NCBI GenBank assembly: GCA_017307755.1
Contig: JAFKGQ010000004.1
Coordinates: forward strand, 124,001 to 188,000
Source of the DNA: Chitinophagaceae bacterium
GTDB lineage: Bacteria > Bacteroidota > Bacteroidia > Chitinophagales > Chitinophagaceae
DNA length: 64,000 bases
Direction of reading: 5' to 3'
This document shows, in pieces, positions 63,796 to 64,000 of this stretch (its first letter is position 1; every line of letters starts with the position of its first letter). The notes beneath the pieces were generated by a model. It had not been told where the DNA came from. It made no database searches and was given only the letters and a program-made list of their open reading frames with translations. The position numbers and the translations under genes are program-made.

Positions 63796-64000
63796 ATGGC
63801 AGAAAAATATAGCCAGCTGAGGGCGATGCTGGCAATTACAAAAGGAAGTCTGAAAGCTATTTTTAGAAGCCCTTCCTCCGTAGCCTTCAGCTTTGGGTTC
63901 CCTCTTGTATTCATCCTGGTGTTTGGGTTTATCAATGGCGGCGGGCCTTCTATTAGCGTGGCATTGGCTAATAGGGCGGATACGGCGAGCAGCGTGATAA
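63796..64000 (+). CDS. ABC-2-type transporter permease, N-terminal fragment
   Basis: 68 codons up to the window edge. MAEKYSQLRAMLAITKGSLKAIFRSPSSVAFSFGFPLVFILVFGFINGGG has the short cytoplasmic helix and first membrane helix of ABC-2 permeases (NatB/YhgE-like, with the S-P-S-S-V-A-F-S-F-G-F-P-L pattern of ABC exporters), followed by the start of an extracellular domain (ISVALANRADT). The rest is outside the window, so the substrate and ATPase partner cannot be seen. Confidence 0.8.
   Translation, partial: MAEKYSQLRAMLAITKGSLKAIFRSPSSVAFSFGFPLVFILVFGFINGGGPSISVALANRADTASSVI

Noticed and set aside
1..64000. tRNA, rRNA, transposase, integrase, phage or CRISPR loci
   Set aside because: No cloverleaf with a CCA-type acceptor, no rRNA core motifs, no DDE or tyrosine recombinase motifs and no regular spaced repeats were seen by eye.

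Overview
The window reads as a chromosomal segment of a Bacteroidota bacterium, most likely Chitinophagaceae. The grounds are a SusC/SusD pair, a secreted protein with a C-terminal type IX sorting domain, Bacteroidota-type -7 boxes (TAnnTTTG) in front of several genes, DUF4139/DUF4197/DUF4397/DUF4399 proteins, and many lipoproteins with short lipoboxes. Base composition looks close to 50% GC by eye. I see no tRNA, rRNA, CRISPR array, transposase or phage gene. Most genes are intact and densely packed.

Layout. 1-1352: the tail of an unknown gene, a cysteine-free glutathione-peroxidase-like protein, and a Crp/Fnr regulator with an N-terminal cysteine cluster. 1711-11974: a nitrate-assimilation and molybdenum-cofactor operon (alginate-export-type porin, NarK transporter, a nitrate reductase fused to a NirB-like NAD(P)H module, a siroheme-cysteine-less nitrite-reductase-like protein ending in rubredoxin, MoaA, MoaD, MoaE, a SelW-like protein, MobA). 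11982-14540: isocitrate dehydrogenase and two tandem Crp-like regulators. 14551-17122: an Nramp-UspA fusion and its MntR-like repressor with a clear operator. 17207-23845: a lipoprotein, an alpha-glucan phosphorylase homologue lacking the PLP lysine, an SPFH protein and a DUF4139 protein with a TonB-plug-like insert. 23879-34782: mixed housekeeping and envelope genes (FKBP isomerase, thioredoxin-like lipoprotein, DUF4197, RlmK-like methyltransferase, M28 peptidase, isoprenylcysteine-methyltransferase-like protein, ABC-F, YceI, outer-membrane protein, LpxR, MarR). 34948-47422: a catabolic island (GH78 rhamnosidase, DeoR regulator, SusC, SusD, RidA, PfkB/KdgK-like kinase, M19 dipeptidase, lactonase). 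47487-64000: cold-shock protein, nitroreductase, DUF4399 and DUF4397 lipoproteins, AraC regulator, FG-GAP secreted protein, GcvP, sterol-desaturase-like protein, YkgJ, MFS exporter, deoxynucleoside kinase, FolK, SppA and the start of an ABC-2 permease.

The most unusual signals are not ordinary genes. (1) A dispersed three-hairpin palindromic element occurs at 18232-18314, 24639-24668 (partial) and 29499-29585. The last copy lies in frame inside a membrane methyltransferase gene, and its stems differ between copies by paired changes. (2) A four-hairpin element of about 140 bp occurs at 41963-42101 and 48796-48931 with conserved loops and compensating stem changes. Each copy lies just upstream of a lipoprotein gene, one of them between susC and susD. 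(3) The nitrate operon carries no recognisable nitrite reductase; in its place is a protein with both ferredoxin-like repeats of a nitrite/sulfite reductase, no siroheme/[4Fe-4S] cysteines and a perfect rubredoxin tail. (4) The GT35 phosphorylase has Thr where the PLP-binding Lys is expected.

All functional names come from motifs and family knowledge read by eye; no database search was run.
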